Source: JBBDJB01 sp040880125
GTDB taxonomy: Bacteria; Planctomycetota; Planctomycetia; Pirellulales; JBBDJB01
DNA length: 23,854 bases
NCBI GenBank assembly: GCA_040880125.1
Contig: JBBDJB010000028.1
Location: forward strand, 1 to 23,854
Direction: 5' to 3'
A program made the position numbers and the translations under genes. Each line of letters opens with the position of its first letter. Positions within the stretch are counted from its first letter, which is position 1. Below the pieces are notes generated by a model. The model had not been told where the DNA came from and searched no databases. It saw only the letters and a list, made by a program, of their open reading frames with translations. Below, in pieces: positions 22,019-23,854 of the stretch.

Positions 22019-22126
22019 GGAGGTGCGGTGTTTCATCTCTTGCCGCCGCATGATCCGCTGGTTCTCCCCGCCCAGCGGCCGTGACTCACGCGGCGGCCGA
22101 TCACGACTCGAACGCGCAAAGACTCC

Positions 22127-23749
22127 ATGGCCGACGCTCCCGACAAGCCCGTTCGCACGCGATTCGCACCTAGCCCGACCGGCTACCTGCACATTGGCGG
22201 GGTGCGCACGGCCCTGTTCTGCTGGCTCTTCGCACGGCGGCACGGCGGCAACTTCATCCTGCGGATCGACGACACCGACCGCCAGCGGAATGTTGAGGAA
22301 GCTCTCGAGCCGATCCTCGCCGGGCTGCGTTGGCTGGGTATCGAATGGGACGAAGGCCCGAGCGCCAAAGGTTCAGCCACCGACGGACCGCACGCTCCTT
22401 ATTACCAGTCGCAGCGAACGGAGCGCTACGCCGAGGCCGTGCAGGGGCTGCTCGACGGCGGCTTTGCGTACTACGACTACGCCATGCCGGAGGAACTGCA
22501 GGCCGAACGCGAAGCGGCCCAGGGTCGCAGCGAGTCGTTCCTCTACAGCCGGCGATGGATGGCCGAAACGGCGGCCGACCGACAGCGCTTCAAGGCCGAA
22601 GGCCGCCAGGGCGTCGTGCGCCTGAAGATGCCGCGCGAGGGGAAGCTCGTGCTGGACGACTTGGTCCGTGGGCAGGTCGAGTTCGCCTGGGCCGACGAAC
22701 AGGACCACGTCATCCAGCGGGCCGACGGCAGCGTGCTGTATCACCTGGCCACGGTCGTCGACGACCGCGACTTCGAGATCTCGCACGTCATCCGGGCCGA
22801 GGAACATCTCTCCAATACGCCGCGGCAGGTGTTCATCGCCCAGAGCCTCGGCTATCCGCTGCCGACGTTTGCGCACTTGCCGTACGTGGCGGAGCCGGGC
22901 AGCCGCAGCAAGCTGAGCAAACGCAAGCTCGACAAGTACTTCAAGAACCGCGACTTCGCCCAGGTGTATCAGCACGGCCAGGCGATCGCCCAGCGGATGG
23001 GGCTCGCCACCGAGGCGGATACGTTCAACCCGGTGGTGGTCGATTTCTACCGCCAGGTGGGCTACCTGCCGGAGGCGATTGTCAACTACCTGCTCTTGTT
23101 GGGCTGGTCGCTCGACGAGCGGACGGAGTTCTTCTCGCGAGAGGCGATGATCGAGCACTTCTCGCTCGATCGGGTGAACCGCGCGCCGGCCAGCTTCGAT
23201 CCGATCAAGCTGCAGGCGTTTCAAGAGCATTACATGCAGGCACTGCCCATCAAGCAGAAGGTGGCCATGGTGCTGCCGTATCTGCAAGCAGCCGGCCTGG
23301 TCGATCAGCCGCCGCCGTGCGAGTTGGGCGAAGTGGTCCGACACATCGCCGAGGCCGCCGGGGATCGCATCCGCGTGGCCGGCGACATCCTTGACTACGA
23401 CTACCTCTTCCTGCCGGACGGCGCTCTGAAGTACGACGAGAAGGCGTTCGAAAAGCGGCTCATCAAACCCGACGACGCCCGGGAGCTGCTCGCCGCGCTG
23501 CGCGACCGGCTGGCGGAGATCGGGCCGTTCGAGGCCAAAGCGATCGATTCGATGTTGCGAGAGTTTGTCGAGCAGCGGCAGATTCAGATCGGGCAGATCA
23601 TCCATGCCTTGCGGGTGGCGGTGACCGGTCAGGCAGTGGGCTTTGGCATGTTCGAGACGCTTGAGATTCTCGGGCGCGAGCGAAGCGTCTGGCGGATCGA
23701 TGCGGCCTTGCAACTCTGCAAGGAGCTGCAAGAGCAGCGAACGGGTTAA
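22127..23749 (+). CDS. gltX: Glutamyl-tRNA synthetase
   Basis: The class I synthetase charges tRNA-Glu with glutamate. The protein has 540 residues, longer than the usual 470-490. The Rossmann core begins RTRFAPSPTGYLHIGGVRTA, with the HIGH-equivalent HIGG at 22-25. Next come LRIDDTD at 45-51, the HLATVVDD region at 206-213, VIRAEEHLSNTPRQ at 221-234, and the KMSKS-equivalent KLSKR at 262-266. About 40 extra residues (about 267-308) separate KLSKR from GYLPEAIVNYLLLLGWS at 312-328, where most GluRS have only a short GATS-VE-Y-type link. The C-terminal helical anticodon-binding part extends to 540 (VTGQAVGFGMFETLEILGRE). No tRNA-Gln synthetase is in view, so whether it is discriminating is not decided. 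The start has a weak Shine-Dalgarno sequence but gives the usual N-terminus. Confidence 0.97.
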   Translation: MADAPDKPVRTRFAPSPTGYLHIGGVRTALFCWLFARRHGGNFILRIDDTDRQRNVEEALEPILAGLRWLGIEWDEGPSAKGSATDGPHAPYYQSQRTERYAEAVQGLLDGGFAYYDYAMPEELQAEREAAQGRSESFLYSRRWMAETAADRQRFKAEGRQGVVRLKMPREGKLVLDDLVRGQVEFAWADEQDHVIQRADGSVLYHLATVVDDRDFEISHVIRAEEHLSNTPRQVFIAQSLGYPLPTFAHLPYVAEPGSRSKLSKRKLDKYFKNRDFAQVYQHGQAIAQRMGLATEADTFNPVVVDFYRQVGYLPEAIVNYLLLLGWSLDERTEFFSREAMIEHFSLDRVNRAPASFDPIKLQAFQEHYMQALPIKQKVAMVLPYLQAAGLVDQPPPCELGEVVRHIAEAAGDRIRVAGDILDYDYLFLPDGALKYDEKAFEKRLIKPDDARELLAALRDRLAEIGPFEAKAIDSMLREFVEQRQIQIGQIIHALRVAVTGQAVGFGMFETLEILGRERSVWRIDAALQLCKELQEQRTG

Positions 23750-23783
23750 CAGGAGCAAGCAACATCGCGGCTACCGCCCACTG

Positions 23784-23818
23784 CTCCCTCTCCCCCGCGG
23801 GGAGAGGGCCGGGGAGAG
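23784..23818. repeat. CCCTCTCCCC-type dispersed palindrome
   Basis: CCCTCTCCCC and GGGGAGAGGG form a strong hairpin, followed by CCGGGGAGAG. It lies 35 bases after the gltX stop and has no T-run. It is the better-preserved relative of the repeat at 20351-20390. Confidence 0.75.
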
Positions 23819-23854
23819 CGACTGTCTTTCGAATCAAGTAGGAACGATAGCAGT

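Larger units (their letters stand above)
21816..22126. other. Leader region of gltX
   Basis: The region holds a diverged CAGCAGTGG-family repeat (21851-21882), a short near-direct repeat TCACGGCCTGAA/TCACGGCTTGAA at about 21820-21846, a perfect hairpin at 22003-22018 and, just after it, AGGAGG with an 18-codon GTG-started frame (22030-22083) that ends before gltX. No longer gene is supported and no clear promoter was found. Confidence 0.5.

Noticed and set aside
22373..23758. Long antisense frame (461 codons) opposite gltX
   Set aside because: gltX is certain on the plus strand; high GC at third positions keeps the antisense frame open. No recognisable domain.

Overview
The window looks like chromosomal DNA from a GC-rich planctomycete, most likely of the Pirellulales. 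I base this on four things: the dense clutter of short dispersed palindromic repeats between genes, the secreted Cys-rich and membrane proteins of planctomycete type, the gene order polA-coaE-rho-ribH-nusB-ftsY, and family resemblances recalled from memory. No database search was possible, so the taxonomic call is an inference. There is no rRNA, tRNA, CRISPR array, transposase or prophage gene that I can support.

Layout. (1) Positions 1-301 hold the N-terminus of a secreted Cys-rich protein on the minus strand, cut by the window edge. (2) Positions 671-8443 hold a minus-strand run of six core genes, read from right to left: DNA polymerase I, dephospho-CoA kinase, transcription terminator Rho, lumazine synthase, NusB and FtsY. 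A good -35/-10 pair precedes polA, and a repeat hairpin follows ftsY. (3) Diverging from polA is a 465-residue protein (8964-10361) with an N-terminal membrane anchor, a long coiled coil and what I read as a LigA-type BRCT domain. This is the most interesting protein here. (4) Converging on it is a two-gene unit (10397-12591, minus): a HEAT-repeat protein whose stop overlaps the start of a small single-pass membrane protein. (5) Positions 12899-17307 on the plus strand hold a conserved small protein, a TatD/EboB-like metal hydrolase, a low-GC pilin-like small protein bracketed by repeats, a secreted protein of unknown function behind a strong promoter and a possible attenuated leader or small RNA, and a zinc-ribbon protein translationally coupled to a secreted endonuclease/exonuclease/phosphatase. 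(6) Positions 17373-19080 (minus) hold a secreted GH5-like glycosidase followed by a DinB-fold protein. (7) Positions 19454-23749 (plus) hold a fumarylacetoacetate hydrolase family enzyme, a multi-pass membrane protein with a basic tail, and glutamyl-tRNA synthetase with an insertion after its KLSKR motif.

The core cluster joins replication/repair (polA), cofactor synthesis (coaE, ribH), transcription termination and antitermination (rho, nusB) and membrane targeting (ftsY). The accessory part is mostly secreted or membrane proteins of unknown role, separated by at least five families of small palindromic repeats. No classic defence or biosynthetic system is present. The best leads for something undescribed are the membrane-tethered BRCT protein divergent from polA, the promoter-hairpin-terminator unit at 15061-15289, and operator-like palindromes before the HEAT gene and the fumarylacetoacetate hydrolase gene.
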